Source: Branchiostoma floridae (lineage: Eukaryota; Chordata; Leptocardii; Amphioxiformes; Branchiostomatidae). From it: 51,366 nucleotides of DNA. The translations under genes were made by a program, and so were the position numbers. The DNA is taken from NCBI RefSeq assembly GCF_000003815.2, contig NC_049992.1, positions 73,014-124,379 on the forward strand. Reading direction: 5' to 3'. Below, piece by piece: positions 11,159 to 22,593 of this stretch. Position 1 is the stretch's first letter, and each line of letters opens with the position of its first letter. The notes below the pieces were generated by a model, which ran no database searches, was not told where the DNA came from, and saw nothing but the letters and a program-made list of their open reading frames with translations.

Positions 11159-11242
11159 TGCGTTGAAAAGGCACTAAACATCTACAGGAGTATCTACGGT
11201 CAAAGTTCTGCACATTCTGTAGAGGCAGAACACAGTGGATGA
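11159..11242 (+). pseudogene. TPR-gene relic (C-terminal fragment)
   Basis: An isolated 27-codon stretch, CVEKALNIYRSIYGQSSAHS, ends in a stop at 11240. It matches the TPR signature of the array (compare [19 protein letters not shown] in gene B). It is flanked upstream by 3'-flank-type sequence and no other TPR is present. I read it as the remnant of an additional or deleted paralogue. Confidence 0.75.
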
Positions 11243-11292
11243 TGATGATGAATCTTGCATTGCCCCAAGAACTGTCAAACTGCTCAGTAGAT

Positions 11293-11480
11293 ACTCTCCA
11301 AGCAGAGGTTCCGACCGTTTTTTTTTAATTTATTTTTAGGCGTTTTTATCTGGCTTTCTATTTTGTATTGTTTTATTCATGCGCGGCTGGACGATGTAAC
11401 GAAACAACACAAAGTAGAAAGCCCGATAAAGCGTATGAAAATACGTCAAAAATAGACGGAACCAAACCTCTGCTTGAACA
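11293..11480. mobile_element. foldback MITE (family shared with 39.92 and 47.02 kb)
   Basis: The left end is CTCTCCAAGCAGAGGTTCC and the right end GGAACCAAACCTCTGCTTG. The interior has 'tttttaggcgtttttatc.ggctttctattttgt' and its inverted counterpart. Two further members lie directly upstream of the secreted-protein genes. Confidence 0.65.
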
Positions 11481-11829
11481 GTACAGAAAAGGTTGTCTGC
11501 CACAATGGTGAAGACATTAGTGAGTTGGTCATCTCCAAGAAGTTTGTAACGTTTGCGTTTCGTGTATTGCTTTGTTTTCACTCCATAATGACTTATGGGT
11601 CAAATACCCAGTAGTTGCACCATATGACCCCACGGCACCACTGGAAAGACGTAATGTAATACATATTAAGTTAACTCAGACGTTAGACACAAACCACAAT
11701 GCAAAATATTGTTTACATGGATGTCTATCGTTCATAAACACCCTACATTATAGACTAAGAAAAAAAATATGCATAAGTGACAGTCAATCATTCTCCATTC
11801 TGTGCATGTTCCCAACACCCTATACGTGA

Positions 11830-12320
11830 CTGCCATTGAACCCATTCAACCAACATGTAACGTTATACCTGTATATGTAAACACGAGACAATGCATCCGA
11901 CCTTTGACGTCAGGGCGGTATTTTCCCCGGTCATGCGAGACCGCGTAGTGTGACTCACCCACTGAGACTTGCTTATTTGGTTACCGCAGTTACTCCCCAA
12001 ACACATGAGTCATGGGAAAACCTTATATTAGATTCGCTGGCGCAAGGAGTAGCAGTCGTCTATTCACAGAAGGATTGGAAACCGGGAGGTTCGCTGCACT
12101 ACATACGATACATACAGTACATACGGGAGGAAAGCCGACAAGTATCTACCCAGTCAGGCTCAAGGCCGTGGCGACTCAGACATCCAGGTGATATTTGGAC
12201 ACGTCTTTGACCTCCAGGTGAGATTTACGTAAGTCTTAGACACCCAGTTGAGTTTTACGTATTACGTATTAGATACCCAGATCTCAGACATCCAGGTGAG
12301 ATTTATACACGTCTAGGGCA
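11830..12320 (+). other. 5'-flank module of gene B with degenerate minisatellite
   Basis: Counterpart of 780-2103. It shares 'gtaaacacgagacaatgcat', 'gacctttgacgtcagggcgg' and then about four decayed 30-bp units around 12180-12315. There is another unit at about 12540-12570. The reading frames are not conserved with the other modules. Confidence 0.5.
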
Positions 12321-13856
12321 ACTAAGGCTTAGGTCGCATTTCCAAACCGGGTCTCGGCTGGGATGTTTTAAGAAACGAAAAATTAAAATGTATACCTAGG
12401 AATATAAACAAAACATACTCATGAGTCTTATTTTGACATTTTGTGTATTTTGATTTCTTTTATGTAATTCTGTTTGCTCCCCAAACCTGCCAGGCCGGGC
12501 CCCGCTTTAGAAATGTGACCTAAGTACGATTTAGAGAAATCTCAGTCATTCAGGCGAGATTTATACAACTTCACCATGTAGCAGGAACTTCAATTGTATT
12601 AATGGCTTCTAGACTAATAGCAATATGTCCCAAATAAAAAAGGGCATACATTATCAATTCACGTTTGTGTTTCACATGAAACACACAACAAGATAATAGT
12701 TTGCCAGACAAGACCGTGAGCTAAAAGGAGCATTTCTGGCCAAGACTCGGTCGGTGTCCTCTCGAAAACAGCGCGATTTCTAGGGATCAGTCTTTGTTCG
12801 CAGGACATCACGCTCCCTCGAATGTAAACAGCTTAGATTTTTGTGCGGAAACTATGCTCGACCGTCTGACGATTTTGAGATGCGGCCGGCGACCTTCTTT
12901 TGATCAAGTACCAGTAATTCGGCCGTAGCTCAGTGACAGTGTTACACGCAACGGCTTAACGACTACTGCGAGAATATATATTTTCCGATTGGAAGACTTT
13001 TTATTATCTTTTACCTTCACAGAGAAGCTTGTATTTTCGCGTGTGTATGTCTGCGCTTTTGTTTGTGAACACGGCGGTCAGTTGCTAGGGTAAACATGAT
13101 ACCCCAAGACCCCCCCCCCCCCATTGTAAGTAGTGAGGGTATCGTGTTCGCCCGGGGGAACCTAGCACTATGTATGGTAAACAATTGAGAACGTTTATAA
13201 TACTAGGTGGTTGTAAGGGCCATAACCCCTGATGTATTAGATGTTAATTGGTAGGGCCATGTTTGGAGTGTGACAAACACCTACAAACAGTAATAAATAT
13301 CCGCTTCAATCTACTAGCTTAACTTTGATATATCGATCTTTATTTGCATGTTCCTGCCCACATGGGCTAAATGCAGTGATTCTATAGTATTGCATGGATG
13401 ATGGAATACTAGAGACTAGATACTGTTACAAGTAGTGTTACAAGCGAGCAGTTGGATAAACAAAGTATCTTGAGCTATGCTATCACTATAACTATTGTTT
13501 ACATGCCTCTTCCCTCTTCTTAAAACAAGTGTATACGAACTCACATAGTTTTTGTTGTACACTGTTGTCTGTGGCTGTCATTATACATACAAATAGGTCG
13601 TCTTTGGTTAACCGTTTACATCGGGTGTCTATATTGAGAGCACTGCTAACAAAATTACGTATATCACTGTATAATATACCATTCGACCGAAGCGGGTATC
13701 GATTACTGGTTGTGAGCCGTAAGTTTCATGTATACACGTAGATACGATGCTAAACTACAATCCCGATATCTAGTAGTAAGGGACATGCGATGCTCTTGGC
13801 CCCTAATTCCCAAATGCAAACATTTTTCTACCTTTTATGCTTTACAACACAGAAAG
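12321..13856. other. upstream region of gene B; no gene seen
   Basis: No splice-flanked coding exon, LINE or MITE was recognised. There is a C-run at about 13111-13124 between two partly complementary blocks (gataccc ... gggtatc). The promoter of gene B should lie in this interval, but no core element could be assigned. Confidence 0.4.
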
Positions 13857-14092
13857 ATGAGTGACAACTATGAGCGCTTGGCAAGGAGGCTGCAGGACTT
13901 AAATATGGAGATAATCTGGATGAGTCCCCATTTCACTGATAGAGCTGCCCTGGGTGACACGAGAAATCTTCCTTCCAGCGAAACAACGGATGTCTCAATG
14001 AAAAGGAATAGGAGGGGGAGGCCTAGGGGGAGGAAAAAGAAGACAAGCGTTGTAACTGGGACGGTTGTAGAAGAGGAGGAAGACATAGACAG
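13857..14092 (+). CDS. gene B, first coding exon with basic AT-hook-like tract
   Basis: I chose ATG at 13857 (MSDNYERLARRLQDLN) because its start resembles the module that opens upstream of gene C (M-T-D...LAKKLQNLE). An in-frame ATG further upstream (13728) exists but adds an unlikely leader. The exon then encodes LPSSETTDVSMKRN and a basic run containing RRGRPRGRKKK, which has an AT-hook-like GRP core and could be a nuclear localisation signal. An acidic end (VVEEEEDIDR) follows. The donor is ACAG|GTAACA, phase 2, fitting the shared 107-nt exon. Nuclear localisation is inference. Confidence 0.6.
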
Positions 14093-14417
14093 GTAACATG
14101 CTAAACATTGTATACTTACTTACTTACTTACATTACTTTATCCTTCTAACTTAGTTTACATTGTTTGTTATATAGTAGAGCCAATCATCTCTTCAATTCA
14201 TTGAGATTCACCATGTTTGTGAGAATTGACATAACAGGTGACTATCATTTCTTTGAGATGTCAACCCGGAGACCAGACTGTAAGGTTTGATCCACAGTGC
14301 ACTTTGTCCCGGCACAGTTCCCACATGTTTAAGCTGCTGTTGTGGACAGGCTCTTACATTTGAGTAAGGAAAACGAATCATATCATAAAATAATGACAAG
14401 AAACATCTTCGTTCCAG

Positions 14418-14486
14418 CGAAGCAACGGATGTCCCAATGAAAAGGAATAGAAGGAGGAGGAGGAGGAAGAAGAAGTCAAACGTTGT
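14418..14486 (+). CDS. gene B, duplicated basic exon (partial, runs into a gap)
   Basis: The sequence after 'tcttcgttccag' repeats the second half of the previous exon. It reads SSEATDVPMKRNRR with a run of Arg/Lys, then N. The acceptor sits exactly where it could join the previous donor in frame (phase 2: AG + C). It could be an extra exon, an alternative exon or a decayed duplicate; the 3' end is in the gap at 14487-14586. The GRP core of the first copy is lost, and only an Arg/Lys run remains. Confidence 0.45.
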
Positions 14487-14593
14487 NNNNNNNNNNNNNN
14501 NNNNNNNNNNNNNNNNNNNNNNNNNNNNNNNNNNNNNNNNNNNNNNNNNNNNNNNNNNNNNNNNNNNNNNNNNNNNNNNNNNNNNNTTTTCAG

Positions 14594-14700
14594 AGAGTAC
14601 CGAGACCAACTTGATAAAAGTGACTCCTCCCTTGCCATGGCAGACCTGGACGCAGCAGAACAGCACTTTGCAGCTGCACTAAAGGCGGTATATGTGAGAG
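14594..14700 (+). CDS. gene B, shared 107-nt exon
   Basis: Acceptor ttttcag|A and donor AGAG|GTAAGG; phase 2 in, phase 1 out. It reads EYRDQLDKSDSSLAMADLDA and then [15 protein letters not shown]. Its length, phases and content match the gene A and gene C exons. The gap immediately upstream hides the end of the preceding intron. Confidence 0.85.
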
Positions 14701-15415
14701 GTAAGGAGAAACTCATAAAGTTTATCATACCTAATCAGGGTTGCACAGGTCCACTAACCCGATTGTCCCGGCCAAGTGAAAGTGCTGATCGGACAAGTGC
14801 AAGATTTTGCCATGAGAGAGATTTTGATATACTTTTTAACTTCCCTTGTCATGGTATCAAGCATTGGTCAATACGTTCAATAATAAGTCAAATCCATTGC
14901 TGGAAATCAAAATACATAGAGAAATGTCCTTTACATTTCAAGCAAGTGAAAAGTTGATTCGGGCAAGTAAATGTTATGTGCTTGCCCAATTGCACAAGTG
15001 GATATTAGAAACCTTGTTAAACCCTGCATAATGAGAAATAGTCGTTTAGTTTATTATATAACATCATATATCTAGCCATGAAGAGTTATTTTTTCGCGTC
15101 AAGAAACATTCGTCATCAGAATAGCATCACAGTATGTATGTATACTGTGATGCAGTACATACATAGTATAGGACCTAGAAATATACCTTGTACCTGTGGT
15201 GAACGAAATTAGTTCAAGTGATCATGGGCATGAATATCATATTTCATTCTTTAATCTAGAATTCCAGCTTGTTCTTTACAACAATGGGCATGCAAATTCA
15301 GGTTGAGTATCTGAGAACAAAGAGATAGAGTTTTCATTTCATTTCTTACTGCAAAAGAAAGGGGAACACTTTGAAAACAGTGAAAAGCATAACAATTGGA
15401 TTTATGTCTCCCCAG

Positions 15416-17898
15416 ACCCCACAGCCCAGCAGTACCAGAGAGAGGTGGAGCCCCTGTGCAAGTTGGGGGATGTCTACAGTAAGCGAGGTCAGCAGACAGG
15501 AGATGTGGGAGACTTTGTCAAAGCAGCAGCACTCTATAATGCAGCAATAGCCAGGTCTAAGGATAAGATAGTCAATGATGAGATAACATTAGCGATTAAC
15601 GATGTAGAAAAGTCATTTCTCAAATGTATCTTAGGTATCCATTGTAATGTTAAACAAGATGACACAGAAATGTGCAAGAAACAGCTGAAGGAGATGCGGG
15701 ACCAGATCAAGCTGGAGATGGAAACCATTGACCAGCAGCTGGATCCTTATGTACATGATGAGGTTGACCCACGTGTCAAAGAGATAGAGGCGAAACGAGC
15801 TCAGGCTGTCAGACACTTGTTTGATAATATTGCACAACAAAGGAAGGAGTTCATCAGCCTGCTTGTACAAGAGTGTATTGGGTTAATGGGCTCCCCTCCC
15901 TGTAAGTATGCCCTGATAGGTTTGGGTTCACAGGCCACAGGACTGGTAACTCCATACTCAGATCTGGAGTTTGCCATCTTGGTAGAGGAAGAAAGTGAAG
16001 AATGTCTTGAGTATTTCCGCAACCTCACCCACTATCTACATCTCAAGGTGGTCAACCTGGGAGAAACCATTCTCCCAGCAATGGGAATAAAATCTCTCAA
16101 TGACTTCTACTCAGATAATCCCCTTGACAACTGGTACTATGACTCTGTTACACCACGTGGGTTTGCATTTGATGGTTCCATGCCAAAGGCAAGCAAGACT
16201 CCACTGGGCAGGCCAGTGTCTATGAACCAACCACCAAGTGAACTCATATGCACCCCAAGCAACATGGTTTCAAAACTACAAACAGATGTCACATTGTACC
16301 TGAAGGAAGGATATCACCTTGGCAGCATCCTAAGAAACCCATGCCTGATAGCAGGGCACCAGGATTTGATTGACGTGTACAAGAGCACCACAGCAAAGAT
16401 ATTGCAAGAAGATGGGGGTAAAATGGCTCAACAACTGGCACAGGAGACTATGATGGAAAATATAACAAAGTCAAAGAACATTGATGAAGTAAGCAATGCA
16501 GCGAAACTGATTGACGTAAAGAAAGAACTCTATCGCTTCCCAGCTGTAGCAGTGGACTGCTTGGCACTGTCTTCAGGCATCATACCTACCACAGTTTGGG
16601 AGACAGTAGAAGAAATGGAAAACCAACAAGTGATCAGTCCTAACAATGCGCATCACCTGACCGTGCTGACCAGCATCTCAGCAGAACTCAGGCTCAGAAC
16701 CTACATTGCCAATGGCGGACAGAAGGAAAACTTTTCAGCTTTGGCCTCGATGGAAGCGATGTCCCCTGTGCGTGGACAAGACTCAGCCCTACAGATCANN
16801 NNNNNNNNNNNNNNNNNNNNNNNNNNNNNNNNNNNNNNNNNNNNNNNNNNNNNNNNNNNNNNNNNNNNNNNNNNNNNNNNNNNNNNNNNNNNNNNNNNGA
16901 GGAGGATGTACTATGAGCTATGCGAATATAAACTAGCAATCAGCTGCTATGATGAAGCCCTAAAGAAAGCCGAGAATGAACGGGCGTTGCAGATAAAGGA
17001 TAAGAATACTTTACTCGATGATATGGCGCTATTACACAACAACCTGGGTGACGCCTGGACTGAACTGGGTGATTACAGGAAAGCAATCAGCCACCAAGAA
17101 AAGACTCTACAGATGTACAAGAGTATTCATGGCCAGAGTGCAGCACACCTTGATATTGTTCGTGCCACCCGCAATTTGGCAAAAGTCTGGGGGATGCAGG
17201 GTGATAACATAAAAGCTATCACCTACTATGAACAGTCACTGCAGATGTGTAGGAACAACAATGACCACACTGTTGAACCCCTAGACATTGCCCTCACACT
17301 TCACGGCCTTGGGAGAGAATCGGCGGCTCTTAGAGATTACGAGACAGCAATCAGCTACCTTGAACAGTCACTACGGATGTACAGGCATATCTATGGTCAG
17401 AGTACACCACATCCTAGCATTGCCAATTTACTCAGCAACCTAGGGGGAGCGTATAGAGATTTAGGCGACATGAACAACGACCTTGACTACGGAAAAGTAA
17501 TGGGCTACTATAAAGAATCACTGCAGATGTACAAAAGTATCTATGGACAGAGTACAGTACATCCTGAATTTGCCGAGATATTTGGCAACGTGGCTGTGGT
17601 CTACGGTCTCCGCAATGATCACATGAAAGCGAAAAGCCACTTTGAAAAGGCAATTCATATTTACAGGAGTGTCTATGGCCATAGCACTGCACATTCTCTG
17701 ATTACAAATTTTCTCGTTGGCTTGGCAGATTCTTTGTTCTGGCTTGGTGAAAGGAGAAGAGCATTGAGTATCTGTACAGAGGCATTGTCTATGGCAAGAC
17801 TGCTAGGCCACCCATCAATAGAAGAGATTGAATTGATGCATTCAGTATACAGTAGAAGCCAGTTAATTGCACAACGGATTAACACACACTTCTGTTAA
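15416..17898 (+). CDS. gene B, large exon: DUF294-type nucleotidyltransferase-TPR protein
   Basis: Acceptor tttatgtctccccag|AC, stop at 17896-17898. The architecture is as in gene A: TPR-like start, coiled coil, nucleotidyltransferase with LGSQATG (about 15924-15944) and SDLE (about 15958-15969), a DUF294_C-like helical domain ending at [13 protein letters not shown], and then about seven TPRs. The TPRs are more diverged than in genes A and C; some lack the LNNLG signature ([20 protein letters not shown]). A 100-N gap (16799-16898) sits between the enzyme half and the TPR half. By comparison with A and C the missing stretch is nearer 190-200 nt, so reading the frame straight through the Ns is not proof of an intact gene. 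The C-terminal tail after the last TPR differs from gene A. Confidence 0.88.
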
Positions 17899-18595
17899 CT
17901 GCTCGGGATCCCCAAATCCCACACCGGTGCGTCCCAGCTATATAACTTCGCATTATAGCACCAGCCGGATAATTGCACGAATTTCACTGGCAAATAGGCC
18001 GTGCAATTAAGCGGCTTCTACTGTATTTTTAGTTCTATCTAAAGCATTCCAACATACTAGCAACAGTGCAAACATAACTGGTCAATGAATCTTGTGTTTA
18101 CCCGAAAACAGCCTGACTGTGCAAACATCCTCTTGCGTTAGGCTAGTGATATTTTAATATCCAAGCAGATGTAGGGTGTTGGCTTTTCCTGTATGTATGT
18201 GTGTGTGTGTATTCTTAAGACAGAGCTGGTAACTAAAGGAAGTTTATACACTATTGATATTTCTACCGTTACCTGTCTATTCAATAGTCTGTCAATCTGT
18301 CAATAGCGATGTAAGGCTATCCATGGTCTTTTCAATGGCTATTATCAAACTTGTTTTGTATTAAGATTAGAATTGTTGTGATTGAAAATGTGTCATTGTA
18401 CCATAGCCATATGTGCCCGATTACACATGGAATAACGTAGCCGATAACGTTACAGTTCCTATGTGTGGACTACGTACTACTAGCCAACAGTGCAAACATG
18501 ATAATTGATGAATCTTGCACTCACCCACAACAAACTACTCAGAAGTCGTCTTTCGTAAGACTATTCTTAGTCAGTCTTAAAGGACTAATTAAGGG
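17899..18595 (+). other. 3' flank of gene B with repeated blocks
   Basis: It contains a 'gataattgcacg...gtgcaattaagcggcttct' inverted-repeat fragment (about 17967-18020) and two successive copies of the gene 3'-flank motif 'gaatcttg...acccgaaaacag' (about 18086 and 18505). A short (TG)n lies at about 18200. No coding exon is present. Confidence 0.45.
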
Positions 18596-18599
18596 TTAA

Positions 18600-18726
18600 T
18601 GACCCGCCCCGAGGTGTATATGGTGTCATAACGCCTGGTCCTTTCCTATAACTACCGTTTAATGAGGTGGTTATAGCAAAGGACCAGGCGTTATGACACC
18701 ATGTACACCGAGGAACAGGCGGGTCA
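18600..18726. mobile_element. foldback MITE with TTAA target duplication (copy 2)
   Basis: Same family as 3548-3710. It starts TGACCCGCCCC, ends GGCGGGTCA, and is flanked by TTAA at 18596-18599 and 18727-18730. The arms 'cataacgcctggtcctt' and 'aaggaccaggcgttatg' pair perfectly. Confidence 0.8.
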
Positions 18727-18730
18727 TTAA

Positions 18731-19260
18731 CGTTATTATCATATAGCCTACCCAAACTTGCAAACTCCTGTATGACGCATAGATCGCTTGGTAATATACG
18801 CGTGAATTCCTTTGCCGAATTTCTGAAAATTCACATTTGTTCTTTGTTACATACATTTGTAAGGAGATTACAGATTGGATTTTGAAACCAAAATGTCCAC
18901 AGAAAATATTCGAAACATTGCAGTCTTTGGCTCTTTAGAACAACTAAACTCATTATCAATGTTAACCGAAGGAGCCATCCCTCCTTCTTGCAGTCTGTAC
19001 TTATTCCCTATGCTCTGGCATATGTTTCGCTCCTTGTCATTGGCCAATGGCTTCATATCCTGTGTGTATTGCTCCTTCTGATAGGTTAGAATGAATCGAC
19101 ACCGGCACCGGTGTCGATTTGCATCGACACCGGCACCAGTGTCGATTCATTCTGACCAATCAGAAGGGCGATACACGCCGGGCTGGCGGGAATCTCTGTG
19201 TTACGGCGTCATAACCAACGTGGAACGGGGCCTTCTGATTGGTCCGCGGCGCCTGGCTAT
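18731..19260. repeat. dispersed repeat adjoining the MITE (copy 2)
   Basis: Counterpart of 3715-4170. It includes a strong local inverted repeat at about 19092-19147, in which two 'atcgacaccggcacc.gtgtcgat' palindromes lie side by side. The reading frame that begins MDFETKMSTENIRNIAVFGS is not intact in the 3.8-kb copy, so it is not called. Confidence 0.55.
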
Positions 19261-20204
19261 ATGATAATACAGTAATAATGCCATGTGTGCTCGACGTGAT
19301 TGGAAATTAAACATGAAATTAAACATCATACACTTAAGATGAATGGAATATTTGCTACATTCTAGCAACCTACAAATATGATCATTTATTAATCATTTAC
19401 CTTCAAAACAGTCTAAACGCACAGGTATCCTCTTCTCTTAGGCTACAGCTAGTAGCAATTTTTCCATCACCAAGCAGATGTATGGTATTGCCTTTTGTGT
19501 GTTTCAATTAAACTATTGTTTTATTTTTACTGCATGACTCACCCGGTGTAATCATGTATGTATTCAGAATTAGTGCTCGTCCTCTTGAAGTAGAAATATG
19601 GCGATACATGCGATTACCATTGTGCGAAAGAAAGTACATCTAAAGCAGTGAAGACGAAACATATTTAATTTCAAGTGTTCATTTAACCGACCTGAAAGTG
19701 TCGCTTTCTTTAAGACACCCCCTCCCCATAGTCACAGGCGACACATTCCTCTTCAAATAGCAGAACCCACAAACTGTAGCAAAATTGGGGCTTTTCGTCT
19801 TCCCCTGCTTTCAAAAAAAGAAATCAAACCCAAACTGTTTAGTACAACCTATGAAATAGCCAACACTAGTATAAGACTAGTCTCCTTTTAGAATAATGTT
19901 GATCACTATCCAGAGTGGCATGTTTGCCCCTCATGTTTCTACCATGTACTACCATGTACTTTCAATTGGACATTGTGCATGAAGTTGCAAATAAACTTGT
20001 TTGTATGTTCTAACCTGGACTTTGATTCTATGGGTACCATTCTATGAATTATGTCGGTAAATAATCTTTCCCTAGTTTGAGGACGTCTATAGCTTCCATG
20101 TAAGTGTAGAAACCTCAGAAAAATATGGGTAGGCAACAGTCAAATATTCTCAGTTGCCCTCTGTGGTGTGCATATCTGCTGCATTGTATACCAGTCTGTT
20201 AGAG
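19261..20204. other. repeated 3'-flank block; no gene
   Basis: It contains another decayed copy of the 3'-flank motif ('gccatgtgtgctcg...ggaaattaaac...catcata', about 19278-19330; 'aggctacagctagtagca', about 19440). The remainder shows nothing recognisable. Confidence 0.4.
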
Positions 20205-20645
20205 AACCCGCTCAACCACTAAGTAACGTCATAGTGTAAGCAAGAGAAAATGCCTGCGACCTTTCACCTCAGGGTGGTATCTGCCCTGCCATGCATGACG
20301 TCATCGATGACGTGCATGTAGAACACAGAGTGCACAGAAACTACGTACTACATGGGAAACCACGCACCCACTCGACTCTGAGTTGGAAATCTGTAAGTTT
20401 CGCCAGTATCTGTAAGTACACTGGTGGAAACAGTTTAAAAACATTAGGTGGATCGACGCCAAGACGTTTCGCTGCTACATGTACGAGAGTCTTAAATCCC
20501 AGAACTCGCCTGTGCACGAAGAAAGTGTCTACCAAGGTAGGTTCACACCTGTGACTTCGAGACATACAGCCGAGATTTAAATAAGTCTTAGGCATCCAGG
20601 TGAGATATAGACAAGTCCTTGACACCTAGCTAGGTGGCATTTATT
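20205..20645 (+). other. 5'-flank module of gene C with degenerate minisatellite
   Basis: It shares 'gcgacctttcacctcagggtgg' and the following layout with 780-1157 and 11830-12180. Two or three decayed 30-bp units follow (about 20565-20640). Confidence 0.45.
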
Positions 20646-21317
20646 CACGTTTAAAACCATAGACAGGGCCTATAGTAGTTTTTCTACGACTTTTAGACCA
20701 ATGGTTGTCACAGGGCAGACTTCATTCGTAGCCAGTTTCCACTTACGTTTGTTCCATATCGAGCCTCCATGTCATTCTTCGTGGAAGGGGATAGAAAACG
20801 CTATTTTTGTAAGTGACCTTTCTTTGTACATGACTCCAGCATGCATCTTCTTCATTAGCAATGACGTTGTTTAAAGAGGACATAGCCTACATGTGCATCT
20901 GATGGTGGTCCCTGTTGTTCTCTGACTTTTTATTTGGATCCACAATTACCCTAATACACAAAAATAGATATTTGCAGCACCTTGTGCTTAACCCATGAGT
21001 AAGCTGCGGTGCTTATCTTCCACCACTCCTGTGGCATGTCAGAGGTGAAGCTTTGACATTTCAATAGTCTGACTCACATTAAGCTTAAGTGGACGAACAA
21101 GTTAGACACCATTTCATGCAAAAGTGGCTCCGTGGCGGATCAAGACAGAAATATCGACAACATAGCCGGTCGATTTGTGCCACACGGGTGGGAATATATT
21201 ATAAACAAATTTTAGCTCTCTGAGAAAAGTTTGCTACACTAAGTCAAAATGGCATCAAACAGTTTTGCATACTAAACAGCATGTGCATGTGCTGCCTAGA
21301 CAGAGGCTTTCTATCGC
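20646..21317. other. no gene seen
   Basis: Only short chance reading frames are present. Confidence 0.4.
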
Positions 21318-21321
21318 TTAA

Positions 21322-21688
21322 AGGCATCCAAAGCAATAGTACAGCGTTAAAAGTGAAAATATTCTTAATAAGGCAGTCTGTATAATATTGACATCTAATG
21401 CACTATTTTATTAGCACATTTACATCATTATATCATAAATTAAGCCGTTAAATCCGGCGCAGGAACAAGTCGCATGAGGATTCCTGATCAAGTCCTTATT
21501 TTTGGAGGGTTCCAATAATAAGGAATATCCTCGTGCAACTTGTCTCTGTGCCGTTTTGAACTGCTCAGAGTATGAATTATGATGCAAATGTGAGAATACA
21601 GTTCAGCAGATGTCAATATCATGCAGATTGGCTTAAGCTTATTCAGAATATTTCCCCTTTTAACGCTGTAATATTGCTTAGGATGCCT
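21322..21688. mobile_element. foldback MITE with TTAA target duplication
   Basis: It begins AGGCATCC and ends GGATGCCT, flanked by TTAA at 21318-21321 and 21689-21692. The inner arms also pair (about 21335-21370 with about 21640-21675, e.g. 'cagcgttaaaag' and 'cttttaacgctg'). A second inner hairpin lies at about 21455-21550. It is non-coding. Confidence 0.75.
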
Positions 21689-21900
21689 TTAACGATTACG
21701 CTAAAAAGTTACTAAATTTAAACATATGTGTTCGGTTCACAGTCGATGATCGGTTGGAGCGTCCCAGCGTATGGCCGCCTATTTCCCTGTATCATTAGGG
21801 TTACCGCAGCCCTTCTCGTTGGACACGTGTTCAATCCACTGCAACGTTTTAACCACTGTAGTCACGACATTTCCATGTATGCTGATGAACAAATAGGAAA

Positions 21901-22593
21901 ATGACTGACATGAATAGCAACAGCCTCGCTAAGAAGCTGCAGAACTTGGAGGCTCTTCTAAAGAAACATCATGGCCAAGAAGTCGGCTATGGAAGGGCAT
22001 TGAGAGAAGCCATTATTTCCATGGATCCCTTTATGCAGGTAGAAGTCCTGAAAAGTCTTGGAGACCTGCACCTTGAGTAAGGCAAGCTCAGTAAAGCTCC
22101 AGCAGAGTTTGACAAGGCTGCTGCCATGTATGCCGTTGCCCTGCTGCGCTGCACAGATCCAGACATGGGACAAACGATTCAACATCGAATCGGCTACCTA
22201 GAAAAACTCTCAAAACAACTCCCCAATGGCTATGCCCCACAGTATCAGTGGTTGTCACCAGACTACTGGGGCACTACTGACAGCAATGTCTTAAGGGTGG
22301 CAAAGACATGTGACAAGTTGGACAGAAGAATTGGTAATCCATGGCGCTCTGTTGAGGACACATACACAGACACATTAGTGCATGCAATGACAAACGGTGA
22401 CGTGTTCTTGGAGGTTGAGGTTCTAAAATCTATTGGTGATCTCTACCTTCAAAAAGGCAAGAAACTCTCTGATCAAACCCAGCTCTCCAAGGCAGCTGCC
22501 CTGTATGGGAAGGCCCTGACAAGATGTGGGGATCCTGGGACAAAACAGACTCTGGAACATCGTATTGGGTACGTGGACAAGATCAAAGGAAGG
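21901..22593 (+). pseudogene. gene C upstream module (TPR-like), interrupted by an in-frame stop
   Basis: ATG at 21901 opens MTDMNSNSLAKKLQNLEALL. The frame runs to a donor GAAGG|GTGAGT at 22593 (phase 0), except for TAA at 22078-22080. The two halves contain matching segments: VLKSLGDLHLE/GKLSKAPAEFDKAA and VLKSIGDLYLQKGKKLSDQT. The pattern K-A-A-A-x-Y-x-x-A-L resembles the start of the large exon ([11 protein letters not shown]...[10 protein letters not shown]), so the module is related to the same family. Phases allow joining to 23812-23912, 24053-24121, 24236-24342 and 24486 onward, so it could be the true 5' end of gene C. The stop would follow from one base change of a Lys codon (AAA to TAA). 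It is either a pseudogenised module, an allele or a sequence error. An internal start downstream could bypass it. Confidence 0.7.

Noticed and set aside
18875-19081. 68-codon frame MDFETKMSTENIRNIAVFG...
   Set aside because: It lies in a dispersed repeat. The sister copy at 3.88-4.0 kb lacks the same start and has a changed frame.
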